The notes: generated from the letters alone by a model not told the origin. A DNA stretch of 64,000 nucleotides from Buxus sempervirens (GCA_947561395.2 OX387194.1:13874048-13938047), one strand, 5' to 3'. Shown: positions 45,757 through 57,696, counted from the stretch's first letter. A program made the numbers and translations.

Positions 45757-47684
45757 TGTTAGTATGTTGGCATTTGTTGATGTGGCATTTTAGTTTACAT
45801 GTCATTTTTAGGTTGATATTTTCTGAACAGATATTTTGATGTGAAATTTTTAAACGGGTAGGTTGTTAGTTTCTAATCAAATATTGGTTAACATGATTTG
45901 AATTTATCTCTTTGAGATTTGAATTAATCCTTATCTCTAAGCTTAACAAAGATTTAATCTATTCTGATCTCTTAGATTTGATATGCATCTCTTAGATCTG
46001 ATCTGTATTAAGAGATTATCTTTTCAGATAGAAAAATTTCGAATCTGGAAAATCAGTTAAGATATTCTCTAATCTGTTGAAACAAAATTTCTTATCTGTT
46101 GTTACAACATTTAACAAACCTGTTGAGTATCTTTCAAGATATAAGTACTGATGATAAGTTGATAGAGAATCAACTCCTTGGGCGTTCAAAAATAGATTTA
46201 TCAGAATCATTTTCAGCTTATCATTCTTTGGGAGAAGAATTTGAAGTCTTTGGGAGAAGACAATTGCATATTGAAGGGAGTTCAATCATGTATGCATAAG
46301 TTGAGGGGTGCCTTGCTGCACTCAGTAGATTGAAGGGAGTTTAATTTGGTTTAAAGTCGAGGGGAGCTCGCTGAACAAGATCCTAAAGAAGATTCTACAC
46401 ATTGGCGACAAAATACAAAGGAGTCTTTTACTTGTGTAAGACCATATTGGTGTATGTAATTGTTTTTATCTTTAGTGGATTGTTCATCATCTGGACGTGG
46501 TCCTGAGGATTAGGTTAATACTGAACCTCGTTAAAAATCTTCCTGTGTTCATATGTCCTTATTGTTAGAATTCCTTAGTGTGACTGTGCGGGAGTCGGAA
46601 ACGCGGCACGGGAAAGTTCGGAGTCGCCACCCGCCTGATGGGGTGCAGGCGGACACCTGGGTGCCTAACCTTGTCTATTAGGGCTTTTGGTTTGCGGCTT
46701 TGAGATTCTAAGCAAGGTCTCGGTTATGGTCCGGGGAAGTCCGTAGACACCCCGGTCCGCCCCGTCGAGTGACGGGTCCCTTAGGTTTATCTTGGTTTGA
46801 GTCAGCTTACTTCGGTCTCACCCGATTCCTAATCCGATATGCAGTTTGGTTAAGTCTGGCGGGACCACCTGAGTGGTGTGGGTCCCTTTAATTGCTTTTA
46901 ATTAGGTAATATGAGTCTGGTTGGGTGGGCCCCGTTGGAAGGCCCACGGTGTCTTTGGTGGGCTTAGCCAAGCCCATGTACCCTTGTGGGCCTCAGTCTA
47001 GCCTGAGAGGCCCTTTGGGCTTTGGTTAGTTCAATTGATTTTACCTTAGGTTTAGATTTGAAGTTTAAGTGTTTTCCATGCAAAGGTGGGCCAGATTGGT
47101 TTGTGGGCCCCTTAGGTGGGCCCACCTGGTGGCTGAGTAATTTTATTGGATTTATCTTTTTAATCTGCCAAAGTGAGTTGGACACTGGGCTTGGGGCCCG
47201 TAGTCCAAATCTGGGTTTGTAAGCCCAAGTTACTAGAAGTTTGGGTTTGCACCCTTCCTTGGTTCGGTTGGTGGGCTTTGGCGGGCCCGGTAGGCCCTTG
47301 CCCTTGGTCTCGGCCAAACCACACATTTCATGCATCAATTCACTAATCTGGTTCGGGTGGACCGCTTTAGGTTTGGCCCGCCCGGTTTGATCAGTTAATT
47401 TTACTTATCTTGATTAAGTTGCATGCATACCTTTCATTGTGTTTATTGGGCCGGGTGGGCCCCGTTGAAAGGCCCACTGGAAATCAAGTTGGACCGGGGG
47501 TCCAAGTCCCATATTGGGTTTCCGGGTGACCCGAAAACCCTTTTGGCTCATTTGGCTTGATTTAGGAATGCCACCCATGTCTAGCAAAAGTTACAGAATA
47601 TACATCACAGAAACAAATCGAAATTGATATTTATCAAAGAGAGACTGGCTCATTATACTGGGTCCAAGGGGAGGGATTTTTCGG

Positions 47685-48040
47685 GATTTATCAAGGTAAA
47701 GGGCACTTTCGAGATTTTTTAAGGTAAAGGGCATTTTCGTGATTTTTCAAGGTAAAGGGCATTTTCGGGATTTTGTTTAAGGTAAAGGGCATTTTCGGGA
47801 TTTTTTTAAGGTAAAGGGCATTTTCGGGATTTTTTTAAGGTAAAGGGCATTTCGGGATTTTTTAAGGTCAAGGGCATTCTCAGGATTTTTTAAGGTAAAG
47901 GGCATTTTCGGGATTTTTTTAATGTAAAGGGCATTTTCGGGATTTTTTTAAGGTAAAGGGCATTTTCGGGATTTTTTTTAAGGTAAAGGGCATTTTCGGG
48001 ATTTTTCAAGATAAAGGGCATTTTCGGGATTTATCAAGGT
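47685..48040. repeat. ~30-bp tandem array within the solo LTR
   Basis: About 12-13 copies of AAGGTAAAGGGCATTTTCGG followed by GATTTTTT, nearly identical in sequence with only T-run length changes. The related solo LTR at 13.5 kb lacks it. Confidence 0.93.
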
Positions 48041-48867
48041 AAAGATGAAGTGGGCGCACCCAAAAAAATGAAGTGAGCGCGAGCTGAGCGCATCCAAATT
48101 TAAATGAGCGCATCCAAATTTAAGAAGTGGGTGGATGCTAAAAAATGCGAGCTCGGCGCATACCCCTTAAAAAACCCGATATTCTGGTTTTTTGCTCAAA
48201 CTCCATTTCTAATCGTTTTTTAAACTCTGTAAGCCCTCCCAAGTGTTCCCCAGACTCCTGAGAGACCCTCGAACACAGCTCAAAATTAATCTAACTTAAC
48301 ATATCCTCACCACTCATCACTCAAATCTCTCTGCAAACCTACAAAACCGAAAGCAAAACCCTAACAGAACATTCATAAATGAAGAAGGGCAATAGAGGTG
48401 GGGGGCGCTTTATCAGGATACAAGGGATGGAGAAATCATGGGGAACATGCTCCTCCTTTGAATCAAACAAGCAATGAAGTGAAGAACAAAATGCTAGAAA
48501 CAAAATATCGCAGACTTATTTATTTTGGACAAGAGGTCGCGGGGAACATCACCTGGGTTTCAATCTTTTGCAAGGTGTGCTGGACCTTGGAGCTCGAGCA
48601 ACTGTCGGAGCAGCACCTCTCCACGCCCGCAGCAAGCTCTTCTTCGGGTTTGATGAGGAAGAAGAGGAAAAGAAGGGGCGGGGTCTCGAACCAGGTAGAG
48701 TGGGGAAGAGGGAAATGAAATCCGGAAGAGTCGTGCCAACCCAGAAAGAACCAAGCTCGAAAACCTCCAACCAAGATTTTTTTGAACCCTAAATGATCCA
48801 ACCCCTACAAATGAATGCTGCCTCGGCTTTTATAGACGAATACAGGGGTATCCGCCAAGCTAAAAAA

Positions 48868-48900
48868 GGGGATCCGCTCAGCTTGCGCTGAGTGGATACT
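48868..48900. repeat. Hairpin in the solo LTR at the place of the ATCCGG cluster
   Basis: TCCGCTCAGC-TTGC-GCTGAGTGGA forms a 10-bp stem (one G-T pair). The neighbouring GGTATCCGCC and GTGGATAC extend the same idea. Position relative to the LTR end matches the ATCCGG hairpin cluster of the other copy, but the arms differ. Confidence 0.7.
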
Positions 48901-49210
48901 CGCTTGCCACGTCCGCGCGAGCGGCAAAGTGATGAGAAATCATTTAATGCCGCCGCTCGCCAGTCGGAAAATCTGAAAAATTCAGATTTAGTCCCTGGCC
49001 AATTTCAATTTAATCCGATATTCTCGGATTTTTACAAATTCAGTCCCTGGGATATTTCGTATATTTGGATATTTACGGATTTGATCCCCGAGATATTTTC
49101 CTGCGCAACTCGCCACGTGTGTAGCTTTTTGCCACATGTGCAGATTGCCGGTTTTGCTGCTCGGGAATTTCGTCAACTCATATTTTCCCCATCCGGACTC
49201 CGATCTGGGC

Positions 49211-50430
49211 AAACTCAGTTGTGTTAGAATCGTATCGGAGCCCTCTATCCGATGACCTAGGCGTAGGCCTCCGGATCGGATTTTAGCCGAAAGTCAACTT
49301 TTGGCTCTGCTCAAGTTTGACCGCCCGCAGAACCTTCATCCGGACCCTGATTCCTGTAAACTCAGTTGCGTTGGAACCGTGTCGAGATTCTCTATCCAAT
49401 GACCTAGGGGTAGGCCTCTTGATCGGATTTTAGCAGAAAGTCAACTTTTGGCTCTGCTCAAGTTTGACCGCCCGCAGAACCTTCATCCGAACCCTGATTG
49501 CTGAAAACTAGTTGCGTTGGAACCGTGTCGAGATTCTCTATCCAATGACCTAGGGGTAGGCCTCTGGATTGGATTTTAGCAGAAAATCAACTTTTGGCTC
49601 TGCTCAAGTTTGACCGCCCGCAGAACCTTCATCCGGACCCCGATTCCTACAAACTCAGTTGCGTTGGAACCGTGTCGAGATTCTCTATCCAATGACCTAG
49701 GGGTAGGCCTCTGGATCGGATTTTAGCATAAAGTCAACTTTTGGCTTTGCTCAAGTTTGACTGCCCGCAGAACCTTCATCCGAACCCCGATTCCTGAAAA
49801 CTAGTTGCGTTGGAACCGTGTCGAGATTCTCTATCCATTGACCTAGGGGTAGGCCTCTTGATCGGATTTTAGCAGAAAGTCAACTTTTGGCTCTGCTCAA
49901 GTTTGACCGCCCGCAGAACCTTCATCCGAACCCCGATTCCTGCAAACTCAATTGCATTGGAACCGTGTCGAGATTCTCTATCCAATGACCTAGGGGTAGG
50001 CCTCTGGATCAGATTTTAGCAGAAAGTCAACTTTTGGCTCTGCTCAAGTTTGACCGCCCGCAGAACCTTCATCCGGACCCCGATTCCTGCAAACTCACTT
50101 GCGTTGGAACCGTGTCGAGATTCTCTATCCAATGACCTAGGGGTAGGCCTCTGGATTGGATTTTAGCAGAAAATCAACTTTTGGCTCTGCTCAAGTTTGA
50201 CCGCCCGCAGAACCTTCATCCGGACCCCGATTCCTGCAAACTCAGTTGCGTTGGAACCGTGTCGAGATTCTCTATCCAATGACCTAGGGGTAGGCCTCTG
50301 GATCGGATTTTAGCAGAAAGTCAACTTTTGGCTCTGCTGAAGTTTGACCGCCCGCAGAACCTTCATCCGGACCCCGATTCCTACAAACTTAGTTGCGTTG
50401 GAACCGTGTCGAGATTCTCTATCCAAATGG
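49211..50430. repeat. ~147-bp tandem array (about 8 copies) within the solo LTR
   Basis: Unit contains GTTGCGTTGGAACCGTGTCG, ATGACCTAGGGGTAGGCCTC, AGTCAACTTTTGGCTCTGCT and CGCAGAACCTTCATCC. Starts recur near 49367, 49511, 49660, 49805, 49951, 50098, 50245 and 50392. The first unit at 49211 is the most diverged. The LTR copy at 13.5 kb has only about two diverged units at the same place (16740-16960). Confidence 0.93.
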
Positions 50431-50576
50431 TATAAAACGAGGTAGCCAAATTTCACTTGATCAAAAAGTCAACTTTTCACCCCTTAGGGTTTGACTTTCT
50501 ATCCAGGGTTTGCATTTCTGGTTTTTCTGGGAGCACAAAAATGAGGTGCTTACAGTGACATTAACAGATCTAACAA

Positions 50577-50745
50577 TTGGTATCGAAGCGGGTCACTAAT
50601 TTTATTTTAGTGAGATTTTTGGGGAAAGATCTGTTGTGCAGGAAATGGATGTTATGAAGGAAGGAGGCTCAGTTTCACGTCCACCACTATTGGATGGAAC
50701 AAATTACTCATATTGGAAAGCTAGAATGAGAGGGCTAGAAGCATG
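50577..50745 (+). CDS. Copia primer site and start of gag (fossil)
   Basis: After the LTR, TGGTATCGAAGCGGGT resembles the initiator Met-tRNA primer site. An ATG at 50646 opens a gag start reading MDVMKEGGSVSRPPLLDGTN then YSYWKARM, the usual copia gag N-terminus. The similarity stops near 50745 and unrelated AT-rich DNA follows, so the element is cut off. Confidence 0.75.
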
Positions 50746-51615
50746 AGATTACTTGCTGGTCTTGATAAGTCATTTTGGGCCAAACCCAACCTTCATATAT
50801 TTAACTATTATTTTTATTTTTTAAATATTATTTTCATATATGTTATATATAAAAATACATATTATATTAATAAATATGTTACAAATGTATATATTCTATT
50901 TGAAGGAACACTTTTTTTTTTCATTTATACCCTAACCTGGTAAGACCTGCCCTGCCCTTCACCAACCCAATAAGGGCAGGTTAGGGTTTGGTGAAACCTA
51001 ACCCAATGCCATCCCTATGATAACATTTTTTGCTACAAACAAGTTAGAAGTGATATGTACCACTCTAATAATCGAGTAATATTTATCACTATGGTAATTG
51101 AATATGCAAATTATGCCCATACACATTTTATTATTCAAATAATACATCTTATAATTAAATAGAATATTTATATCAATATTAATACATGTAATGGATGTAA
51201 AGATAATTAGAATTTTGAGTTAGACAATTTTTCTTCTTGTTGGCTTAAGAAACATGCTTTCTGGTAAAATGAGATATTCAAAGAAGACTGTTACACATAT
51301 TGCAATTGCCTAATGCAAGTTTATTTCTTCTTTTACCTAAAAAATAAAGAAAAAAGTACCTAAAATTTCTCTCATATTTCACGTGACATATAGACAAAAC
51401 CAACGCGGGAACATGACAATGAAAATTACAAATGATGAAGATCCCAAAAAAAAAACAGTGGGGAGGATCTCATGGGTGTTGAATGATCAAAGGATGCAAA
51501 GAATGAATAAAGTGAAAATTTTGACTACTTTGTGTATCAAGATTTCCAGATACTCCACTAAGAACTTAGGCAATAGCCCTTATCCGAAAGAGCTTAAAGA
51601 AAAACGATTGCTTTC
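50746..51615. other. AT-rich stretch after the truncated copia element
   Basis: No gene recognised. A small inverted pair CCAACCCAATAAGGGCAGG / GGTTAGGGTTTGGTG sits near 50960-50995. Confidence 0.45.
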
Positions 51616-51618
51616 TTA

Positions 51619-52611
51619 GGCTGCATTTGGCATTGCTTTTTGCTTTTGCTTTTTAGCTTATTTAAGTCAAATCAAGCTTTTTGAAATAATAAGCATGTTT
51701 GGTTTGTGCTTACTTTTGCTTCTCATGATAAAGCAAAAGCAATCTAATTGCTTTTCTTGAAAAGCAAAATTTTTTTGATTCTCATTTTTTATTTTTTGCT
51801 TCTTTTGCTTATTCTTAATTACTAATTTTTGTTTTTTTATTTTATGAATAACCATAGATTCATATATATAATAGATATAAAAGATATACCCATGAGAATT
51901 GGGTATAGAGACAAAAGTTCCAGTTTTTACAAATTTAATACCAACAACCTACTCACACCACCACTGCCATTTACTACCATTACCAACCACCACTATAAAA
52001 CAAACCACCACCTCCATCAACCGCACCACTAACACCATCCACCCTTACTTCCCACCATAGGCACCATTACTAACACCACCGATCTACCCACCATTACACC
52101 TCATCCACCATCACTAGTACCACTTATCACCCACCACCACTAACACTACCATCCACCACCACCACCCACCACCACCCATCACCCCACCACTAAAACCACC
52201 AACAACACTCCCACCACTACCTACCACCATCCACCTATGACACCACCACCTACCACACCCATAGCCCCACCATGACTATCACCACACACCCACCACCCCT
52301 ACTACCATCATCACTGCCACCTCTGGGACACCCTCACCACCACCACTCACACCACCATTACTACTACCACCAGCCATATATCCACTACCGCCGCCCTCCC
52401 TTGCCATAACAATACATTTTGTCATATTATTAACTAAAGCAATTTTTATACTTCTGATTTTACTAAACATGCTTTTTTGTTTTTTTCAACAAAAGCAAAT
52501 GTGAACCAAACTGTTTTGTTTCACAAAAAGATCTTCACGGAATCAAAAGCAATCTAATTGTTTTTTCTTGCTTATTAAAGTAATAAGCAAAAAGCAATGC
52601 CAAATGCAACC
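51619..52611. mobile_element. PIF/Harbinger-type MITE with a CACCAC-rich core
   Basis: TSD TTA at 51616-51618 and 52612-52614. Termini GGCTGCATTTGGCATTGCTT and, on the reverse strand, GGTTGCATTTGGCATTGCTT match at 19 of 20 positions, and the similarity continues inward. The centre (about 51950-52400) is a degenerate run of CCACCA / CACCAC triplets, unusual for such an element and perhaps captured or expanded DNA. No transposase. Confidence 0.88.
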
Positions 52612-52614
52612 TTA

Positions 52615-53156
52615 ATTTGTTCAAGATTCATACTTGTATATGTTATTGGTCATTAAAAAAATCCAAAATAAAAACTTTAAAAAAAACGATGATAAAGAAA
52701 GATCTTAATAACCGGAAGAACATAGACTATGGATAGATGCCTACAGGGATATGAGACCAACCTAAAAAAGGCCTTGGGCTAATGGATGAAGGGCTACAAA
52801 CTGGTGGATGAGGTTGATGATTACTGCATAAAAATTGTGTAAGTAAAGAGAGAAAAGAAAAATACTGTGGAAGCCATAAAGCTAATTAGGATAAGTTTTT
52901 TATTTTTTCAAGAGAGGGAGTGAAACCAAACGTGCCCCTGCAGGTAATAATTGAGAACTCTGTAAAATGTTTAGGGAGGCAATAACACCCAACCCCGGCA
53001 TGGTTCAAACCTAGTTTCACCCAAATAATTTTTACAAGGCTGGAAAACCTCCTATTTCCCAAGAGTTATTTTCTTAGATACTTTAAATAAATAGAAGGAA
53101 AGATTGACAATTTATAACATCTAAAACCCGGATTGCTAACGGGACCGTCGTTAACT
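52615..53156. other. Intergenic stretch upstream of the gap
   Basis: No recognised gene or element ends. Confidence 0.45.
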
Positions 53157-53356
53157 NNNNNNNNNNNNNNNNNNNNNNNNNNNNNNNNNNNNNNNNNNNN
53201 NNNNNNNNNNNNNNNNNNNNNNNNNNNNNNNNNNNNNNNNNNNNNNNNNNNNNNNNNNNNNNNNNNNNNNNNNNNNNNNNNNNNNNNNNNNNNNNNNNNN
53301 NNNNNNNNNNNNNNNNNNNNNNNNNNNNNNNNNNNNNNNNNNNNNNNNNNNNNNNN
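53157..53356. other. Assembly gap of 200 N
   Basis: Exactly 200 undetermined bases, probably a scaffold gap of set size, flanked on the right by a CT/CCCT microsatellite. True length unknown. It lies at the presumed promoter/5' UTR of the host gene downstream. Confidence 0.99.
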
Positions 53357-54049
53357 TCTCTCTCTCTCTCTCTCTCTCCTCCCTCCCTCCCTCCCTCCCC
53401 CATGTTTGTGTTTTCCAGTTTAATTTCTATTTCTTTAGCTGATTCAATGCAGTACAGTTGAAAATTTGTCTTTGTTTTCGTTTGATTCTTGTGATTGGTT
53501 TCCATTCTAGTTGCTATTTCTTCAAAGAAATCTCACAAAAATATTGGTTTCCTTTCTGGTTTTATGTGAATAAAGCAGCTTCTTGATTACTGCGAGTTCT
53601 TGTTAGTGCCATGCTTTCTGGGTGTCTTTTTTTCCATCGAATTTCTCATTGCTTTCTTGTCCTGCTTCTTAGACTTCCACAAGTGTTTCATTCTTGTCTC
53701 TTGGAAGAACTATAAAAATTTATTTGCTTTTTGTGATAAATGGGTTTCTAAAAATGCACGTATTGGAGATTATTTGATGTTTAAACTTGACCATTCTTTG
53801 TCCTCTCCCTCCCTCTCTCCGTCTTTCTCTCTGTTCCTCATTCCTAAGAACAATCTTTGAATAAATCTGTGGCTGCTATTTTGTTTTTATATAGGCCAAT
53901 TGCATCATTAGGGGATCCCTAATAGCAATTTGGAAGAAGTCTCTTGAACACAGCAAGAACCTATTGAAGAAGTGAAGAAGAAGAAGAGTGTTGAATAAGG
54001 CAAGAACTGGTTTTGGGTCTTGCCAATAAATATATAGACAGAAACAACC

Positions 54050-55185
54050 ATGGCCAACAATCAGGCTGACAAGAATGCTAGTGATGGAGCAAGCAGCTCA
54101 AATCAGGCCCAGCAGCCCCTACAACCAGTATACTCCTAACCTCTGTCTCTTTCAATTTAGCTTCCATTAACTATTTCTATAAGATATTCATTGATAGAAT
54201 TCTTGTTAAGGTGAATAACCATAAACATCTCTGATTTAGAACTTGCCATTTGCACTGTTTAAGTTGTTCAAAAATTGATTGATTGGGGTTTTATCCATAT
54301 TTTGGAAGGTCTATGAGAAAGCAACTTTCTCATTTAATTGTAAATTGTTGTTAAGACTTTTACGAATAGTTCATTGAACAATTATTCAAGTTTTTATCCC
54401 TACGAATCCATAGATCATTACAAAAACTGACTTGGGAAATCTTTAGGGCTGTTGTTAATGTGCAATTCAACTACGAAAGTAAACTGGTGAGACTGAAAAT
54501 CCTAACAATTGCACCCAAAACATGGATAGAAATGAGTAAAATTCACTTATTCTCACAAAGAATACTATCAAATAATTCAGTAACTTACACATTTTTTATG
54601 ATTCAGCAGACTGAAGGGGAAGAAGATACGGGGTTAATTGAAGAAGACATTGAAGTGACTTCAATGGCTTTGAAGATTCTTAAACATATTACAACTTTGG
54701 CTGAAATGGCACGAAAATTTATCCCGGCATTAATGAGATTCATTAAAATGACTACAGTTTCCTTAAGTGACAAGATAAGCACAGTATCAGTTGCAGAAAA
54801 TTCATTACTCACATTGGAAATTATAGAGCAGATAAAGCAGACATATAAGCCACTAGTGAAGAAACTGAAAGGGCATGCCTATGACACAACCACGTATCTG
54901 AAAGGACTGGAATTTTCTACAGAAGATTTTGATGCTGTGTTGAATGAAGAAGAGAAGGACAAAATATATGAAGGAGTAGAGGCAGATGTTTACGACGAAC
55001 AACAGAGGAAGTATCCTGTGATACTGCGTGGATATAGATTGGAACCCTGTGAGGACACCGTCAAATTGTGGGCTTTCCGCAATCATAGCAATTCTAGACT
55101 TTCCTTTTACGTGGAGGTTTCAAAGACAACAGAAACAGAAACTGCCACTGCTAATCCTGAAGGTCCATCCGACGTCCAACATTAG
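54050..55185 (+). CDS. Two-exon host gene for a 218-residue protein of unknown function
   Basis: Exon 1 runs 54050-54127 (ATG in context AACAACCATGGCC; 26 codons, MANNQADKNASDGASSSNQA then QQPLQP). Exon 2 runs 54607-55185 and ends TAG. The intron begins GTATAC and ends TTATGATTCAG; both exons are in phase 0, giving a 219-codon frame with no stop. The protein has a polar Asn/Gln/Ser-rich start, an acidic patch (EGEEDTGLIEEDIE), a mainly helical Leu/Lys-rich middle (ALKILKHITTLAEMARKFIP and LLTLEIIEQIKQTYKPLVKK), an acidic FSTEDFDAVLNEEEKDK segment, and a C-terminal part with KYPVILRGYRLEPCEDTVKL that looks like a small beta-rich region. No signal peptide or membrane segment. I do not recognise the family. 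The CT-rich stretch from 53357 is probably its 5' UTR, perhaps with a leader intron. A homologue with the same exon boundary would confirm it. Confidence 0.7.
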
Positions 55186-55431
55186 AGAAGCAAATATGGC
55201 TACCCCCGGTGAAAGGGAAGAAAAAGAAGAAGAAGGTGAACCTCAAAACTCAATTGAAAAGGAAGGAATGAAGAAGGCACTCAAAGGCACCAATTAGATG
55301 GATAAGTTGGATGAGACAACAAATCAGTTACACACAACGCATGGAAAAGAATCATAAGAAGAAACAGTTCATCTATAGATCGAATTATTGTACTTTCTTC
55401 TCTATCTCTCTATTCCCGCCGCGCCCCCGCG
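55186..55431. other. 3' flank of the host gene
   Basis: Presumed 3' UTR; purine-rich (GAAGAAGAAGGTGAA near 55225). No clear polyadenylation signal chosen. Confidence 0.4.

Positions 55432-55471
<40 letters not shown>
55432..55471. repeat. Poly-C run of 40
   Basis: An uninterrupted run of 40 C preceded by a GC-rich CCGCCGCGCCCCCGCG. Runs of this length are often an assembly or polishing limit; the complementary strand would be G-quadruplex-prone if real. Confidence 0.97.
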
Positions 55472-56288
55472 TATGTTTTTTTTAGTTTTTGTCTCTTGTT
55501 TTTGGTTAGAATCGTTCCACAGAGATTGAACACAGAAATTTGTTTGAAGCATTGAGAGAAAATTGTTCGAAGCGTTCTGTGATTGTTGCACGATAAACTC
55601 TGTGCAGGTGGGTAATTTGAGGATTCGTGTGACTAATTTGAGTGCATAATGAGAATAACAGTGGACATCAACTATGCTAGAACATTTAAAACGAAACAAC
55701 TAATAAATCCACTGAAACGAACCAAATATTTGCAGAAAATTCAGCTTAGAATCGAGAGAGATACAGATCGTTCGAAAATTAGCGAATTTAGCACAATTAA
55801 AAGCTAGAATTCGATAAGAATTCAAGTGAAAGGGTTTGAGTTCATACCATGACAAGTTTAAGAGCAAAGAATCCAAAAGCCGACTGACCGACAGATAGAG
55901 AGAGAGCGGAGAGGATGCGAGGGATTTAGCGCCACAGCAAAGGTTTTAAATGTGGGAGCCAATGACCCATTTCTCCAATCACTACTCTTTTCCGGGTTTT
56001 GACATCCTATAGAGATGTTGCCACGTGGAGTGCGCTTTGAGAGATATGGTGTCAGATCATGAACCAATTCCAACCCGATTCCAATTAAATAATCCAATTT
56101 AATTAAAATTTTATTCTATTAAATATCTTTCGTGTCAGTTTCGGATCCAAAAAATAAATCCGTTTATAATAAATTTGAATTCGGACTGAGTCACATCTGT
56201 TCAATAAGATCCGAATCAAATTAAATTATATAAATGTTTATAATGCATAAAAATTTTGAAGGATTGTTAAGTAGTTTTTTTTTTTTTT
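55472..56288. other. Stretch with a possible leader exon on the minus strand
   Basis: On the minus strand a CT-rich leader-like stretch at about 55850-55930 ends GTCATG|GTATGAAC, which could be a 5' UTR exon with a GT donor. No downstream coding exon was recognised to the left, so no gene is called. Confidence 0.3.
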
Positions 56289-56700
56289 GAGAAATTTTCA
56301 CTTGCCTCCCTTCTAGTTTTTAACAACTACAGATACTGCTCCTGAGGTTTCTAAAATGACATTTACCTCCCCTTTATTTTTTATTATCTATTTCATATTT
56401 CCCTTTTATACAAATTTTACTAAAATTTCAGTATGTTTTGACGAATTTATCCTTCTTTAGGTACAAAACATATAAGATTTTGAGATTTTTTTAATAATTT
56501 CTTAAAAGTTTAAAATTCTTAAAAATCATGGGTGATTTTATTATTTAAAATTTTCTTATTTCAAATAAAAATTGATTAGAGATAAAATAGTTAAATTATA
56601 TTTTTCAAATCTGATAAGGGAAGTAAGTGTTATTTTTTAAACCTTACGAGAGGCATCTGCGGTTGTCAAAAGCCATAAGAGAGGTAAATGTAATTCTCTC
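56289..56700. mobile_element. Short TIR element, probably Mutator-like MITE
   Basis: Left end GAGAAATTTTCACTTGCCTC and reverse strand of the right end GAGAGAATTACATTTACCTC are similar and stay similar inward over about 60 bp, both then reading near CAACNNCAGAT. Flanks on both sides are T-runs, so the TSD cannot be judged. No coding content. Confidence 0.55.
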
Positions 56701-57494
56701 TTTTTTTGGCACACCAAAGTTGCCTAACCTTTGAGAGGACTAGTCAGCATACACAAATCACACAAGCCCCTTGTTCTGGTTTTTCAATGTGAGAGCAAAT
56801 CCTTCGCTGGAAACACAACTAAGGAAGAACAAGGTTAAAAAGGCAAGGCTACTTAAAATCCATATAGGCCTCAGGTAACACGGATCAAGAAGCACCCTTC
56901 CTTCACTGCAATGCACTTGTGAACTACTTTTACATGGCCGTTGTTTCTAGGGTTATGATTTGGATCTTTCTTGCTTTAAATTCTATCCACCTGACTACCA
57001 TCTATCCTTCTTCCCTTGGATTCGAGAATCATGAATCAGTGATCTCATTTGTTCAACTTTGTGCTCTTCTAGATCTTCAGAAAAACTCCTGGATTCTGGA
57101 TAAATGATCATGATTGGATAAGAGATTTTTAGAAGTTTTTCTAATGCAACTAAACTATTATCTAGGTTTATTGTCTAATATAGCTAGATATTTTAAATTT
57201 ATTATAAAATATAAGTTTTATTTTTTAACGAAATAGGAATAAAACAATTTGTGTTACTGTTTGTCAACCAATGGAACTAAATTTCTAAATTATTGTGAAG
57301 AAATGCCCCCTTACGCTTCAAAGAGTTACTGAGAGTAAAAAAGACAAAGAGGGAACTACAGAGATGAACATGAGAAAAAAGAGAGCAAAAAAGAAACATA
57401 CCTTAGATCGTGAAGACAATGATAAACAAAAGTAAAAAAAAAGAAGAGCATATGACAGGGAAAGAGACAGGTGAGATGTAGAAAATACTTTCAC
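56701..57494. other. Intergenic stretch
   Basis: No gene recognised. Purine-rich 57330-57480 on the + strand. Confidence 0.45.
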
Positions 57495-57696
57495 TAAGGC
57501 TCCGTTTGTTTTGGTGTAAAACGTTTTCTTTGGAAAACATTTACGTCGGAAAATATTTTCAGGAAAATCAAAGTTTTTCAACTATTTGGACAGACATTGG
57601 AAAATAGAGTTGAAAATGAGAAATTCTCATTTTTTTTATGTTTGGAATAAATGGAAATAATAAAGAAAAACTTAACAGAAAATATATACATTTAAA

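Larger units (their letters stand above)
46585..50554 (-). mobile_element. Solo LTR of the second Tat-like family, nested in the copia LTR
   Basis: TSD GTGAC at 46580-46584 and 50555-50559. Starts TGTGCGGGAGTCGG, ends GAGGTGCTTACA. Collinear at both ends with the solo LTR at 13462-17079, including GGAAAGTTCGGAGTCGCCAC and the TTTCTGGGAGCACAAAAATG end, but the middle differs and holds two tandem repeat arrays. No internal gag-pol. The family's usual reading direction is minus (start TGTAAGCACCTCATTTTTG). Confidence 0.92.
45757..50575 (+). repeat. Ty1/copia LTR split by a nested solo LTR
   Basis: Begins TGTTAGTATGTTGGC and ends GATCTAACA, with perfect 6-bp inverted ends TGTTAG/CTAACA. Without the insertion (46585-50554 plus one TSD) the LTR is about 0.84 kb. 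It is followed at once by ATTGGTATCGAAGCGGGT, a copia-type Met-tRNA primer site. The second LTR of this element is not in the window. Confidence 0.82.

Noticed and set aside
48398-49227. Overlapping frames in the 46.6-kb solo LTR
   Set aside because: Same reason: mutually overlapping, biased composition, no domain.
53083-53505. Frames that cross the run of N
   Set aside because: Their middle is undetermined sequence; they are artefacts of the assembly gap.
55850-55935. Minus-strand gene start
   Set aside because: A leader-like CT tract with a GT donor, but no coding exon follows before the poly-C run.
56919-57107. 62-codon frame with a hydrophobic start
   Set aside because: Short, no recognised domain, no splice or promoter support.
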